In this document: positions 1-12,200 of the stretch, one piece after another
How the letters are laid out: every line of letters starts with the position of its first letter
Position numbering within the stretch: the stretch's first letter is position 1
Source of the DNA: Ornithodoros turicata
Lineage: Eukaryota; Arthropoda; Arachnida; Ixodida; Argasidae
DNA length: 64,000 bases
NCBI RefSeq assembly: GCF_037126465.1
Contig: NC_088204.1
Span: forward strand, 19,102,804-19,166,803
Direction: 5' to 3'
Notes under the pieces: generated by a model
What the model was told of the DNA's origin: nothing
What the model saw: the letters and a program-made list of their open reading frames with translations, nothing else
Database searches by the model: none
Translations under genes and position numbers: made by a program

Positions 1-577
1 TGCCAGGGTAAAGCGGTAACACGTAAAGCGGCCCGTTGACGCGTGTTCCGGTGTATGCGCCGTTTGGCCGTAGAGATAGCGTCTGGCGGGCTTGATGTGC
101 GGCTTTGGGTCTTCAGCCCTTCGCCATGCTTACAGGAAGCAGACGACAGAAAAAAAGCCCCAGCAGTGACACGCGTGCGGAGCACCCGGCTTCCGTAGAC
201 CCTCACAAAAGTAGTTCAGTGGAGACAACAAGGGTACGTTCCCCTGAGAACCCAGGAAAGAGCGATCGGGAGCCTGCTTTACGCGCCCAATGTACTGGAG
301 CTGGAACGGGGGTGAGATCAATATCACGTAACAGTGATGCCAACCGCGGGATTTAAAGTGGAAGTTTGCTCTCCAAGCGTCGATTCGTAGATTTTTATTT
401 CCGCGGCTCTACGGTTCGCCGACTTGAGTGATATAGTTTGTTACTGGCGTTATAAATCTTTGGAATTCACACGGTGTGAATACGTGACGAGGAGGTGTGG
501 GAGAGAAGATGGTGACACGTGACCATCATGGCGGACCGTCGCGCCTGCTGACCGCGATGAAGTGATAGACTTCGCGT
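1..577. other. No gene recognised
   Basis: Short open frames occur on both strands but none has a recognisable domain, splice context or codon pattern. Nothing functional is supported here. Confidence 0.5.
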
Positions 578-852
578 ATAATAGACTTCTCCCTGTTTGT
601 AAACATATGACGTCATAGTGTTCGACAGCGCCACCAATTTGAACTGCCTTTGAAGCTAGGGGCCAACAAAGTCGCGCCCGAAAGGCACGGTCTTGAGGGA
701 ATTACGATGGCCCCTGACAGGGACGCGACCTTCGGTCCTACTTTTCTTTCAGTAGGAGGTAGCGAACAAGTGCCCATTCGTGGAACCCAGCACTCCCCTT
801 CTGATTTGTTTCGGTTTCAGTCTGTCTACCAACGTCATGATGACGTCTATTC
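578..852 (+). mobile_element. MITE family B, copy 1
   Basis: A block of about 275 bp that recurs at 8672-8939 (inverted), 14259-14542 and 33949-34724. Shared internal landmarks are a palindromic TTTGTAAAC segment near one end, AATGACGTCATA-like sequence, a GACGCGACCTTCGGTCCTAC segment in the middle and CAACGTCATGATGACG near the other end. The outer ends are short inverted repeats built on AATAGACYTCTMCC. It has no coding capacity, so it is a non-autonomous DNA element of unassigned superfamily. Confidence 0.75.
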
Positions 853-1794
853 GTTCGAAATACGTTAAAGCGAAACGGACTGCATTTCACTTCTTTCGAG
901 TCCAATGCCTCTGCCAGGCATGCGCGTTTCGATTATGCTAGGAAGGAAACTTTCTCTTTAACTTAAGGAGTTTTTGTGGGGAAGCCTCTCACGTTCTGGC
1001 AACCATGAAAACTGGAAGCCTGTAGCTGCGTACTTGACTGACTCAAACGAACTTGACCGCTCATGTTCACGGAACGTTTTGTCTTTATTTGCAGAGGGAC
1101 TAAGAGTTAGGCTTTGCGTGGACCCGGGCACGGCATCGTGAGGACCTGATGAATGGAAAGAGCGAAACAGCAGTCGAGTGATCCAATGAAGGATTTTCTT
1201 TAAAAACATTAACACTGACCTTGCTTTCGCATAAAATACGTTCTAGGATGAGTTGCCGTTTTACGTCTCGCCAGTGTGGCCAGACACTTGGAATGGGAGA
1301 ACTTTTATGTCTATGCGGCTCAGGCGGTGCAGGCAAGGTACCGAAGTAACGGCGAACCAGCTGCTTCAGGGGAACTTTACCTTCCCCTGAATGAGATGAG
1401 GTCAAACGCATTTAATGACGTCAGTGTGACGACATCGTGAAGACGTGGGGGCGTGCCTATGACGACATGCATGTTTCACTTGGTATTGGCGACAATTTCG
1501 TGTGACCTCAACTGTGTTTACGATTTGCTGAGGAAGCTCACACGTGACAAACTTAGCAAGACGTCACGCATAGGTCCGGACCCCTGCCGACTGCCAAGAA
1601 AAAACAGGTATAACTACTTGCAGTATGTCGGTTTCGAGCAAAAGGTCTCGCGTATGAGAGCTGTTTGGAGTGAAATATGCTCCTAGCAGACATGTTATGG
1701 AACGAACTATCCCGTTAAATATCGAAACTTTGAGCTCATTCTGTTTTTAAAACCGTCATACAAAAACGCGTTGAAGCAATACCTCTGCAAAACT
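853..1794. other. No gene recognised
   Basis: Unique-looking sequence with only short uncharacterised frames. No domain, promoter or RNA gene could be supported. Confidence 0.4.
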
Positions 1795-1912
1795 CACTCA
1801 TCAGCATGCTCATTTATGCTCAATGTGACGAATGATTTGAGCACGAGTGAGCATATGGAGGGCTGAGCAGTGAGTGAGTGGGCATGAGTGAGCAAACGGA
1901 GCGCTGGTGCGA
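1795..1912. repeat. GAGTGAGC-rich repeat, copy 1
   Basis: This stretch rich in ACTCACTC and GAGTGAGC also contains the word CATGCTCATT followed by TGTGAC. The same layout recurs at 2632-2740, so the two copies flank the inverted-repeat element between them. Confidence 0.5.
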
Positions 1913-1952
1913 GCGGTAATGAAAGTCTCCGGATTACCACGGGCGCTATGTA

Positions 1953-2445
1953 CCGTATTTTCTGGTGTATAACGCGCCCCCCTAAAAATGGGCCGAATTT
2001 GAAAAATGTTCGATGTATAACGCGCACGGCAATGGTGCTACAAGCTTCTGTACTGCCACCAGTATACACAATAAACCAAAGCGGTGTATCACATATGCAT
2101 ATGCTATATTTGAAACAACGGCGTCGCTGACATAGTATACTTCAGTCTCCTCTCTGCTTTCCGTTTTCGTGTCCCTTCTCAATCACGTCATCCTTCTGAA
2201 ATGAATTCAAGATTATTGACTGCTGAATAGCATCCTTAAGCATCATCATTAACCTTTTATAAAGTTCAGTGCCCTTTCGCCGGTGATGGGAGAAAGCCGC
2301 AGCACACTCTGGAAGAGGCTAGAATATGTACGTCACCAACCTGAAAAGGAACTCTGCAGGAAAATATTTCCGTGTATAACGCACAGGACGTCTTCAGAAC
2401 ACTTTTTTACTGTATAACGCGCGCGTTATACAGCGGAAAATACGG
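1953..2445. mobile_element. TIR element with CCGTATTTT ends
   Basis: The left end reads CCGTATTTTCTGGTGTATAA and the right end is its near inverse (GTTATACAGCGGAAAATACGG). Both ends are followed inward by GCGCG-rich sequence and are flanked by TA, which fits a TA target duplication. No transposase frame survives, so it is a non-autonomous DNA element about 493 bp long. A related but distinct end (CCGTATTTACTCGC) is found at 38700-38846. Confidence 0.7.
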
Positions 2446-2631
2446 TAGATCAGCCGGACAAGTACCACTAGGTGGGTCGCTCCCCACTATCATCCTAATT
2501 ACCGTGATGATGATTACCGATATCCTGGACACTAACAATGGCAGAAGAAGAACATGGGCGAAGGGCAGTCTCATGGTGAAACCACCTGCAGCTGTTACAA
2601 GGTGGAACGTGGCATACCTGACAATATTCAC

Positions 2632-2740
2632 ACTCATGAGCATGCTCATTCATGTTGAATGTGACAAATGAGTTGAGCATGATTAACCAAACGGAAAGCT
2701 GAGCGGGGAGTGAGTGAGCAGGAATCACAAGTGCCGACCT
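2632..2740. repeat. GAGTGAGC-rich repeat, copy 2
   Basis: Second copy of the block at 1795-1912, with the same order of CATGCTCATT, TGTGAC, TTGAGCATGA and a terminal GAGTGAGTGAGC. Confidence 0.5.
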
Positions 2741-3042
2741 TTTGGGTGGAGCGCGCGTACCAGTCACAATGCAATGCAGCTAGATAAAATAGAGAGCGTA
2801 CAAATCAAAGCACAAAAACCATGATCCCCACTGAATTTGGAACAAAAATTCGACGGTTTTTCAAGGACCTTTCAGACGTCATATTTTCTCTGGGATGTAA
2901 AACACAAGTTATGACCGGGACTTCAATATTTTCCAGAAATATTTATAAGCTACTGGTATCGCGTGAGATAATACATAGGGACTGCACAATATCCGTTCAC
3001 AGATGTAACTGACAACCACTGAGTTTTAAAGATCATACGCGC

Positions 3043-3314
3043 GCTAAAAACAGAGCTTCACCGCGTAGCACTCTCCTGGCCAACGATCATCCCGAATAAA
3101 GACGTTCTCTCCTTTGACTTCATGAATACCAGAATACGTGGGGCGTACGGCATTTTTGTGGCAATTATGAACTGCATAATGTCACAAAAATGCCGTACGC
3201 CCTCTCCCCCCCCCCCCCCCCCGTTTTCAGAAAATCTAGGGAAAGAACGATGTCTCACGGGGATGACGGTTGGCTAGGAGCGTGCTATGTCGTGAAGTTC
3301 ATTTTTAAGAGTGT
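3043..3314. mobile_element. Family A hairpin MITE (A1)
   Basis: Diverged copy of the foldback family. The left arm begins CTAAAAACAGAGCTTCACCG and the right arm ends with CATTTTTAAGAGTGT. The central hairpin has GGCGTACGGCATTTTTGTGG facing its inverse across a short loop. A poly-C run interrupts the right arm near 3208-3222. Confidence 0.8.
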
Positions 3315-3504
3315 AGTACAGAAATAAGATTTTATTTTATTTTTATTTATTAAATTGAAAATTTATTCTTTGTTTATTTATTTATTTCGTCATTTTGTCA
3401 AAATACACATTGTCAAGGGGACCCCGGTATATAGCAGAGATAGCTCTGAAGGGCCCCCCCTCTATAGAGACAATTGTAACGCTAGAACAGAAATAAGGGG
3501 TGTA

Positions 3505-3640
3505 ACCAGAGCATCAAACCGAAATTTTTCCGGTTCGGTTCGGGTTCAGGCATAATGGTTCGGTTCCGGTTCAGCTCCAAGAGGGCACATATATCGGTTC
3601 TGAACCGGTTCACAATGCTCTGAACCGGTTTCGAACCGGT
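3505..3640. repeat. GAACCGG-type degenerate repeat, copy 1
   Basis: Dense repeats of GGTTCGGTTCC, GAACCGGTTC and related words, with the phrase GGTTCAGCTCCAAGA. The same phrase occurs at 6785-6925, and its inverse type at 38026-38150. It is a dispersed low-complexity family with no coding potential. Confidence 0.6.
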
Positions 3641-4204
3641 TCAGTGTACAATGCATACGTCCTAAGATAAGAGGTAAGAAAAGATGTGAATTCTTTATTC
3701 CTCTTCGCATGTCGTACAATAACGATACAAGCAGACAGCGATTCTACATTAGTATAAACTCTGTTATACCCCGAAGTGCCCCTACAAGTGATCGAATTTC
3801 TATTTTGCAAACGATCGACGACCCCCTTTGAGGAGACAGTATATATATCTCAGTCCAGAAAAAGCTCGTTCCAAGCTCACTTGCGTAGCAGGGACAGCGA
3901 GCGCAACCTACGCCAACTGAAACAGTTCTGGCCTGCTCAGTTTTTCGTCTCTCCAGTACTCGAGAATGTTAGCCTTCTTTTTCATTCTCGGCTCGCACCC
4001 AAACAACTTGAGAAGGTGGACAATCTTCTCCTTTTCATTTGTCCAGCATGGCTGTTCGCTTCGGCTGTTCCCTCTTTTTCGCTCAGTGGGATGTCAATGT
4101 CGTCTTGGTGTCCATGTGGTTCGGAATCATCATGTGGGTCGCGCGCATTTGACGACTCCTTGTACAGCGACTTCCAGGGTGCGTCATCTGAAGGGACAAA
4201 CGTG

Positions 4205-6250
4205 TTAGCTTAGCTCAATTGGTCCTTGTACAGATTCCCAAGTAGTCGTTTGAGAGTCCTCCAAACGCTGCAGAGACGTTGCCCTGTGTTTCTCGGATTC
4301 CGTAAGCAGTACGCGGTACCGATCGTCTAGGTATAACTGCAGCGCAGATGACGTAGTTCTCGAGAAGCGTGTGCTGACGGGTGTCCATCGCTGAGACGAG
4401 AGCACTCGCCTGTGCTGAGTGTATTTTTGGCAGTCTGCATGCGGCATTTCAACCAAACGCCGAGAAAGTCGCCCATTACAAGTTGTTCATTCTGCAGTCG
4501 TGTGGTTGCTTCCTCAGCTGGAGCCAACGCTTGAACAATCTTTTCAGCACTTTTCCAGTCCTCAGATGTCAACTTTATTGTGTCGGCAACCACGTCGTCG
4601 CAGAACTCTTTTAGATCCAACAGCCGCCCGATCATCCGTGATGGGGACATCCATCGTGTCGGCGTGTCGATGAGTGGCTTCTTCAGCTGCAGCTTCTTGA
4701 TTAGGGACATCATTTTTTGGGGGGGTGCGGAGAAACTTTGTAAGAATTCGGCACTTCCCCACCGTCTCCTTAGGCGCTTCGTCGTGGACGGTCAGCTGCA
4801 AAGTATGCGCGGCGCATCTCACTCCTTGCCACAGTGGCTCATTGAGAGATTCAGCTTGCTCCATCCAAGACAAGTACACTCTAAGAAAAAAAGTAGCACT
4901 TTTACTCCTTTTGGGGACTAAATGCCTTGCCACAAAAAATAGTCCCTTTCGGGAGTAAATGCACGGGAGTAAACGAATGTCACAGAGTGTAAACCGCATT
5001 TCCCGCGCAGTTGTAAGAGTCCCAAGTACATAATTCGTGTACATGCATGAAAATACTTTGAAGCAAACCGTCAACAGTGATATATCTCGTGATATAAAAT
5101 CTTGCGCCATACATAAGGCACAATTTGCGGAGAAAGATGCGCTCTATTTCTTACTCTGTGTGGTTGGAATATTGTTACGTTGTCTGAGTTATACAGCCTT
5201 ATGCCGCTCAAATTGACCAAAGGCACAAATTTACGTAGACTATTGCATTCAGGAGACCATGCGCGAACTTTAGTGAGGATTTGTAGTCCTGGGGAGTAAA
5301 TCTCGGGACTAAATGTCGGGTTAGAGGACTAAAATGGGGAGTAATTGCAGACTAGGGGAGTAGAAGCTGCAATTACTCCCCGTTTTACTCCTTTTTTTCT
5401 TAGAGTGTACTCGTCGCTTCTTGTTGGGTCTTCACTCGTAAAGCAGACGTCGTCGTCTTCCTCGCTCGCCTGGGACCCGCTTTCTTCAAGAGCTTCCTCC
5501 TTCAGAAGGTCCACAGCCTTAATCATGTTAGCGCCGTTATCTGTTGTTATACAGTAGACCCGTTCGGCGCGGACATTGTAGTACACTGACAGCACATTCA
5601 GCACTTCTGATTTCAAGTACTCGCCGGTGTGTCGTTCAAACAGCTCCTTCGTGGCCAATGTCTGCAGTACGAGCTTCCCCCCCCCCCCTCCAACAAACTG
5701 CACGTTCACTCCTAACACAGCACGGTCAAGCCGGCTCGCGCAGTCGATTTTTAAGCATACGAGGCGATTTCTTAGCTTAGCAGCGATTAGCTTTCTGCTT
5801 CAGCTAGCTTCCTGAGTAACGTGGCTTCTGATAATCTGTTGATTGATTCCCAACTTGCCTCCGAGCACTGTAAGGATAGGATCCAAGATTTTTCTGAACC
5901 CAGAATCCCCGACTGCTGTAAAGGGCCGGCCGTTCTTCGTCACCATTTCTATACACCCTTGCAGCACTGGTTGTTTGTTTATTTGGGCACTAACAGTCGG
6001 GCGCAGCACCTGGTCAATCTTTTTTGCCGGGGGAGGACCATCTTGTTCATCCGCGTGGCGCTTGCTGGTTGAAGGCTTTTCATCCTTAAGTTCAGTGTAT
6101 TCTTTTTTGTGGTAACGCAGTATATGGCGCTCCAAATTGGCAGCGTGATTGCCCGCGATGGTTATTCCGCAGTCTCCTACCGACATGTTGAGTGATTCTT
6201 TGCAATGTTGAACTTGAAATACTTGTGAACCGGATTTTCTTGATGTCTGC
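4205..6250 (-). pseudogene. hAT-superfamily transposase, BED-finger (ZBED-like) type, decayed
   Basis: A cut-and-paste hAT transposase read on the minus strand in several broken frames. From the 5' end there is a possible splice acceptor near 6260 and then a BED zinc-finger remnant at about 6240-6100, with paired Cys and the HILRYH His pair. The RNase H-like catalytic core follows at 5776-5410, where the peptide segment TTDNGANMIKA is characteristic. It continues at 4862-4725 with CAAHTLQL and at 4713-4456 with TRWMSPSRMIGRLLDLKEF. I see a frameshift inside the BED finger near 6176, a stop and frame change near 5800, a poly-G expansion near 5680 and another frame change near 4713. A 533-bp element at 4876-5408 also splits the frame. 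The C-terminal dimerisation region is only partly readable. It is inactive. Confidence 0.85.
4876..5408. mobile_element. TIR element inserted in the hAT transposase
   Basis: Both ends carry the inverted repeat ACACTCTAAGAAAAAAAG, directly flanked by GTAC-like host sequence that fits a TA or TAC target duplication. The interior repeats words such as GGAGTAAA and GGGACTAAA on both sides and has no transposase. The flanking transposase codons join in frame if the block and one TA(C) are ignored, so the insertion came after the hAT copy was in place. Confidence 0.8.
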
Positions 6251-6259
6251 CCATCTCTG

Positions 6260-8120
6260 GAAATACAAGGAAATTAAAAATACACTTAGACTGGTATCCC
6301 GTTCGGCAATATAAGGAATCAATGCACGCAGTTTAGACCTGTTTCAAGAACGCCGTTGTTCTATGAGCAGCAGTTGTCACTATGTGCAAAGACACCACTG
6401 GGGCAAAAGAAGCCCTCGAAAGCGGCCAGGACTACTGGGTCACAAGACTAGTGCAAGTGATTCCACTTGCCGCGGGATCGGTTGAAGCACGAGTTGTTTT
6501 CCTTCCAACGAGCTCGCTGCAAACGTGTGCCTGGAACGCTTGTCCGCAGGAAAACGAAACTACAGCGGTTGTCCCCATCTATGAGGAGGGGCAGCTATGT
6601 ATTTTCGCTGGTATCGGAGCCTTGTGTTAAAAAAATGTGGAATGAACCGGTGACTTTTGGCATAGATTGGGGGGGGGGGGCACTGTTAGTAGTTACGAAG
6701 AGGTTGGGCACATGAAGTAGAGATTGGGCCACTCAACGCGGTTAACATGAAAAACAGTCTATGTGGTATGGTAAGGCTGTACCTGAAAACCGGTTTTGAA
6801 CCGGAAACCGGAATTTTATAAACCGGTTCGGTTCCGGTTCAGCTCCAAGATGGCGGTGGCCTTTTCGGTTCGGTTCCGCCCAAAGATAACGGTTATTTCC
6901 GGTTTTCGGTTCCGGTTTGATGTTCTGGGTGTAGCAAATGGAGAAAAAAAATGAAAAAAAATATATCGCAAGATAAACCAAACTTAACAAGATAAACAAG
7001 ATATAACAACAAACAAGATAGAACAAAGAATAAAACGAGATTAAACAACGAGATTAACCACAGATAGAACAATATTAAAATTTAAGATTAAAAGAAAGAT
7101 TAAATCAAGATAATTGAAAAAATCAAGATTAAAATTAATTATAGAATAGAGTGTGCCTCCGGGTTCGAAGCTACAGTTCTGACTCAGGAAAAGCGTAATT
7201 GGCACAAGCAGTTCCGCGAGAACAAGAAAAAGATGTAAAATCGAGGGTTTTCAAGGACTCTAAAAAAAATCCAGGTTTTTCAGGCCCTGAAAACGGCATC
7301 TTCAAATTCCAGGCTATTCAATGGTTTTAAGGACCAGTGGGAAGCATGAAAAAACGGCAACCATCGTCGTTGAATATTTGTATCCTATGTTGAATGTAGA
7401 GGATTCTTAGCTGAGATACGCATCAAGATAAGAGCAGTTTTCATGCTTCCACATGGCTCAATTGAAACTGTGGAAGCGAGGTGCTCGCTCGTAATAAGCC
7501 ACGCGCTGCACAGTTCAATAAATGGGAACGCGGAACGTTACATGCTTGTCGTAAATATTTAACGAGCGACATCGCGTAGAACTTGGCGAAGAGGGCTCAA
7601 AAGGGAAAGCCGCATGGTGTTACATGTATCTCCAGTTCGTCGTCGAATATGGAACGACGTAGACTGTTACGAAGAATATTTAGTTACGAACAGTGGGGTT
7701 GAGATGCATGCTATTATTATGGAAACATAAATTTCGCTCGTAAACGGTCACTGGCAGAGTTGTTTTTCGAAAATTACTCTAGCTCGCTTTATTATATTTT
7801 ATTTAAATTGACTGCGGGCAAAATGACGGTAACGTATCCAACGAGCAGGAGGGGAATCTTGGAATGAGGAAGTGCTGTTGGCTGCGCAAATCGCGACGTC
7901 GTCCATGCCAGCTTTCATTTTAAACGGTTACTCAACGTTGTCCTGAAGAGGTCGACGTGACTTTTAGAGAATCGCAAAAATGAGAAACGGAGGATAAAAC
8001 AGAATAACATTTTTATGAGTGTCGGAATCAAGGCAGCATTTGAATATATCGATACTTTTGCAATGTGCGAAAACTACACAAAAATCGTCACATCTCTCCC
8101 CATTTTTTTATCTTTTGTCC
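6260..8120. other. Gene-poor, AT-rich interval
   Basis: Contains a second GAACCGG-type repeat at 6785-6925, a run of AAGATWAA-like low complexity at 6955-7145, and a segment at 7230-7340 with the phrases TTTTCAAGGAC and TTTTAAGGACC that resembles common dispersed animal repeats. The open frame at 6382-6630 has no recognisable domain. No gene is supported. Confidence 0.45.
6785..6925. repeat. GAACCGG-type degenerate repeat, copy 2
   Basis: Same words as at 3505-3640, including GGTTCAGCTCCAAGA, in the same orientation. Confidence 0.6.
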
Positions 8121-8123
8121 GCC

Positions 8124-8150
8124 ACCATCATCATCATCATCATCATCATC
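8124..8150. repeat. (CAT)n microsatellite
   Basis: About nine tandem CAT triplets, directly visible. Confidence 0.95.
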
Positions 8151-8284
8151 CGGTCCTGATGCTGGTGATAATGAAATGAAAAAGTAAAACGAAGAAAGAA
8201 AGGAAGAGAACACGAAAAAACTGCCGTGTATACAACTGTTGGCATCAGAGGTCAGCATCCTCACACGAAGGCAGATGAGGGTGA

Positions 8285-8470
8285 GGGCTTCCTCAACCTC
8301 ACCTCACGGACATTGAGGTGAGGCGAAATTCCCAGAAAAAAAAGACTGAGGTGAGGTGAGGCGAGGAAAACTTTCAGATAAAACGTTCAGGTGAGGTGAC
8401 TGAAATTTTTAAGAAAAGACTGAGGTGAGGAAATTTTCCAGATAAAAGACCGAGTGGAGGAGAAACCTCT
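8285..8470. repeat. Degenerate GAGGTGAGG tandem repeat, copy 1
   Basis: Roughly 30-40 bp units, each starting with a form of ACTGAGGTGAGG and continuing with AAAWTTYCCAGAAAAAAG. Unit boundaries are irregular. The same unit reappears at 10150-10335. Confidence 0.65.
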
Positions 8471-8671
8471 GGTGACAAAAGTACTAGATATGCCTATTAG
8501 ATAATGAAAACTATTAACGTTCGAATTTATACAAATATGCTGAACCTGCAATAGAAGAAACGAACTTGCCATGGGGTATTCAGAATTATGGCTATAGGAA
8601 ATCGAGGCATAATTATTGCACCTGACGGTTCTTGTTTACGCAGGCGGGACAGGTGTCAAGATGTGAACTGA

Positions 8672-8939
8672 CAATAGACCTCTACCCGAGAAACGTCATC
8701 GTGACGTTGTTAGACAGACTGAAACCGAAACAAATCGGAAGGGGAGGTCTGGGTTCCACGAATAGGCACTTGTTCGCTGCCTCCTATTGAAAGAACAGTA
8801 GGACCGAAGGTCGCGTCCCTTTCCCTTTCCGGGCGACATTGTTCGCCCCCTAGCTTCGAGCGTAGTCCAACTCTACCAAATTGGTGGCGCTGTCGAACAC
8901 TATGACGCCATTTGTTTACAAACAGGGAGAGGTCTATTG
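8672..8939 (-). mobile_element. MITE family B, copy 2 (inverted)
   Basis: Full-length reverse-oriented copy. Its ends are CAATAGACCTCTACCC and GGGAGAGGTCTATTG, giving the clearest view of the family's terminal inverted repeat. The element is 268 bp and non-coding. Confidence 0.85.
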
Positions 8940-9008
8940 CTTTCGTAACGCGTCCACACTATTAAAACAGAGGTGGTAGTGGTGGTGCTGAAAGGGCTCG
9001 CCGTCTAT

Positions 9009-9240
9009 CAAAACAGAACTTTACTGCATGACGCGCTCCTATAACTAACCAAAATCCCAAATAACATCGTTCTCTCCCCTGTTTTTTGAAAGCGGGAGGC
9101 GTACGCCTCTTTGTGACACTTGTGCAGTAATGTTACTTGTCACAAAAGGGTGTGCGCCCCGCGCTTTCCACAGACCACGATTGACAACTGTATTGCTCTG
9201 TGTAATGGTCGGCCTACAGCGTGTAGAGCTCTGTTTTAAT
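9009..9240. mobile_element. Family A hairpin MITE (A2), diverged
   Basis: Has the AAAACAGAACTTYACTGCAT left arm, the GGGAGGCGTACGCCTCTTTG inner arm, its partner on the far side of a short loop, and a right arm ending GAGCTCTGTTTTAA. It is preceded at 8962-9007 by a fragment resembling the SINE tail (GGGCTCGCCGT). Confidence 0.75.
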
Positions 9241-9249
9241 CCCCAGAAG

Positions 9250-12200
9250 CATCTTGTATAGAGTACGATGGTTTACTGCTCATTTGCATATTTTTGCCGA
9301 TGCTTTCACTCCGCCGAGTATCGATTAGTGGCGTCCTCATCTCTCTTCGTGTTGTCTTTGCGCCATATGCCTAGTAGTGATGCACCAACTACAAAAAAAT
9401 AAGAAGCAAAAATTGTCTTTTTTTTTTCAAATTTTTTCAAAAATTCGTCGAAAAATTCGACGAAGACAGACACGTTTGCGCACGTGAAACACTCAAATCC
9501 GAAGTTTTCCTTTGAAAAGTTTTTGACAGACCGCATACATGAACCCCCAATGTATTTTACAAAGCAAGAAAAAGGGCTATATATAACGTGTTAGATATTC
9601 CCGACATACATTCCGTAAATACACTAATATGACTCAATCACATCAATCGCATTAAGTTTGTATCAATCTAAAGAATTTCTCATTATCGTGGTCGTCATCG
9701 AGAACCGCAGTCAAGTTCAGATGGCACAAGACAGCGGTTCTCCGCACTGGTATTATTTAACTGGATTCGCATCCCATTTCCAACAAGGTACCCACGCAAA
9801 AGGAATAATGTTGTTTTCCTCTAGGCGTTGCTGCAGGTACAGGTTGTTTTTAACTGCTCACTGTACTATCCCAGTTCCTAATATATGAAGGCAACGACAT
9901 TTAGAAAGACACAGAACAGTAGAACAATACTGCCCTCCTACACTGACGATAAAAGTCATTACAACGCAAAGCACTGAATCTGTTTTTTCTACTCTGGAAT
10001 CCCATCCCATCATGCGAACCTGCTCGAACCTGTCAAAAAATTGGAGTCGAACCATTCAAACCCGAAGGTTCGACCTCGAACTTTGTGGTTCGAAAAAGTT
10101 CGCGACATCCCTGGTATTGATACCGCGGACAGGGAGCTCCCTTGCAAAAACGACAAAAAAGATGGTGAAGAGAGTTTCCAGGAAGAACTTTGAAGGGAGG
10201 GAAACTTCCCGAAAAAGACTGAGGTGAGATTACCGAAAAAAAGATTGAGAAGTGGTGGGGAAAATTAGCAGAAAAAAGATTGAGGTGAGGTAAATTCTTT
10301 GAAATTAATCTGAGGTGAGGAGTAACCCCTGCTGGCAAAAAATTGAAGTAAAGGCAAAGATAGCGAGCGCACTTGCCCACACCTCTGGTTGGCATAGGGC
10401 TTGAATACCTTGTGCACTTCCATATACGCGAGCTTTCGTTTATGATTGTAATGACAGTGCGCCATCATTTTCACATACGTGAAGATGTGATGCCAGATTT
10501 GGAGGCACCCTGTCTCGTAGGACGGCACTGAAGGCCGTGATAGGCGAGGTACGAGAATTATTTGGCTCGGACTCCGTTACGAAAGCCAAGGCCGTAGCAG
10601 ACGGCCATGAAGCGCCAAAACAACTTTCACTTTCCAAGTCCGCATGCGGGACATCCCCTCATCCCCTCCTTTTGTGACGGACCTACCGATGTCGTCTGCT
10701 ATGAGAATGGCGACAGAGCACTTGAGTGAGTCAACGAAACATGACAACGTGGCGCGTTCGGATTACGTGACGATGACGATGAAATGAGAAAAAGTAGCGT
10801 TCGTCACGGACGACTGACCTGCGTTCTTGTCCGCCTCTTCCTTTTTCTAATCATCATCCATCTAATGACGACACGCACAATTACAAGCGCGATGTCGTCT
10901 GCTATATTTGCTCACCGTAAACACCGTGTGTCCTTCGAGTTGCGAAGACGTTAAAAGGGATGGGGCTTCCGTAGGCGGCATTTGGAAGAATTTTGTCCCT
11001 TCCCCTACGGACGAAAGTTATAAAAGAGCTTTTCTGCTGTAGAGGGAAGCAGAAGCTAGGTTTCGCCTCTTGCAGTCGCACTTTTCAAATGAAGTGATCG
11101 CAGGTGGAAAACTAGAGGAGATGAAGAACACAGCTTTCGTTGCAGTAAGTTGGTGCTCCTTTTTTTTGCTCTGATAGAAACTACGTAAGCACAGTTTTTC
11201 GTCTGAAAAACATGCATATTCGAATGCAAATTCCAACGCGCTGTCAGGGTGTCATACTCTCATCATGCGCGGGACACACTTTATCCGTCAGATTTCAACC
11301 ATTACTGTACCGTGAATTGTTTCAGAACCACCTTCAATGAATTCCACGCACAGGATTTTCCCCCTTAGCATGTAGCTTATCTCAAAATGTGAGTTTTGTT
11401 TATGTAAGCTCCACCTTTGAATGCAATTACATTATCAATGTAAATCATTGTCAAATGTAATTACATTATCAACGGCAATGCTGTGATTGGCGGACGTGGT
11501 ACTCTTTCCGGTCGTTTGGTTGATAATTTCCTATTTTCACGTAAATGTCACGAATTTCACGTAAAGTTCTGACTTACGGTTCGGTGTAGGGATAAATTCA
11601 CTAATTAATTCACGAATTTAATAAAATTAAATTAATTAAAAGTCACTCAAGTAAATTCTATGCCCAAAGCCTGGCGGACGTCTCCAACCCACGAATTTTT
11701 CCCGTATGCATGAAACGATTTTTCTGCTTTTTGTTTGACAGAAAAGATGTTCCTGAACGCACAACCAAAATTTGAGGTTCGCCAAGCAAACATTTCTTTA
11801 ACGAGACAATTTACACGAGACCCAAACTGATAGGCCTTTCACCGTTGTACCGGATTACGTCAACAACGACGACGTCATCGCGCACCGAATAGTAGGTCCA
11901 CGATTTGCCGACACTCCTTTGTGCGTGCCGTGTGCAAACCCAACGTAAGGAGGCACCCTTTGTGAACTAGTGTAAACAGTGCAAGTTCCTGCACTGGATT
12001 CAGCGAAGCTACAGCCTTTGCACTATTACACGGCCATTCGATTGGAAAAAGTGCCGCGGGACCGACATCAGTGCAAGGTTTCGTGCACCGTGGGGCAGAC
12101 GATGTCAACGGGTAGTTGGGGTTGTTGACGATGTCTTATCGTCGGGCTGCTGCATGCTGACAATCAGTACCGATTGATAACCGGTAATCTGGGCACCGGT

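Noticed and set aside
3776..4213. Plus-strand frame of 145 codons
   Set aside because: It overlaps the antisense hAT region and has no domain; its composition fits a shadow frame.
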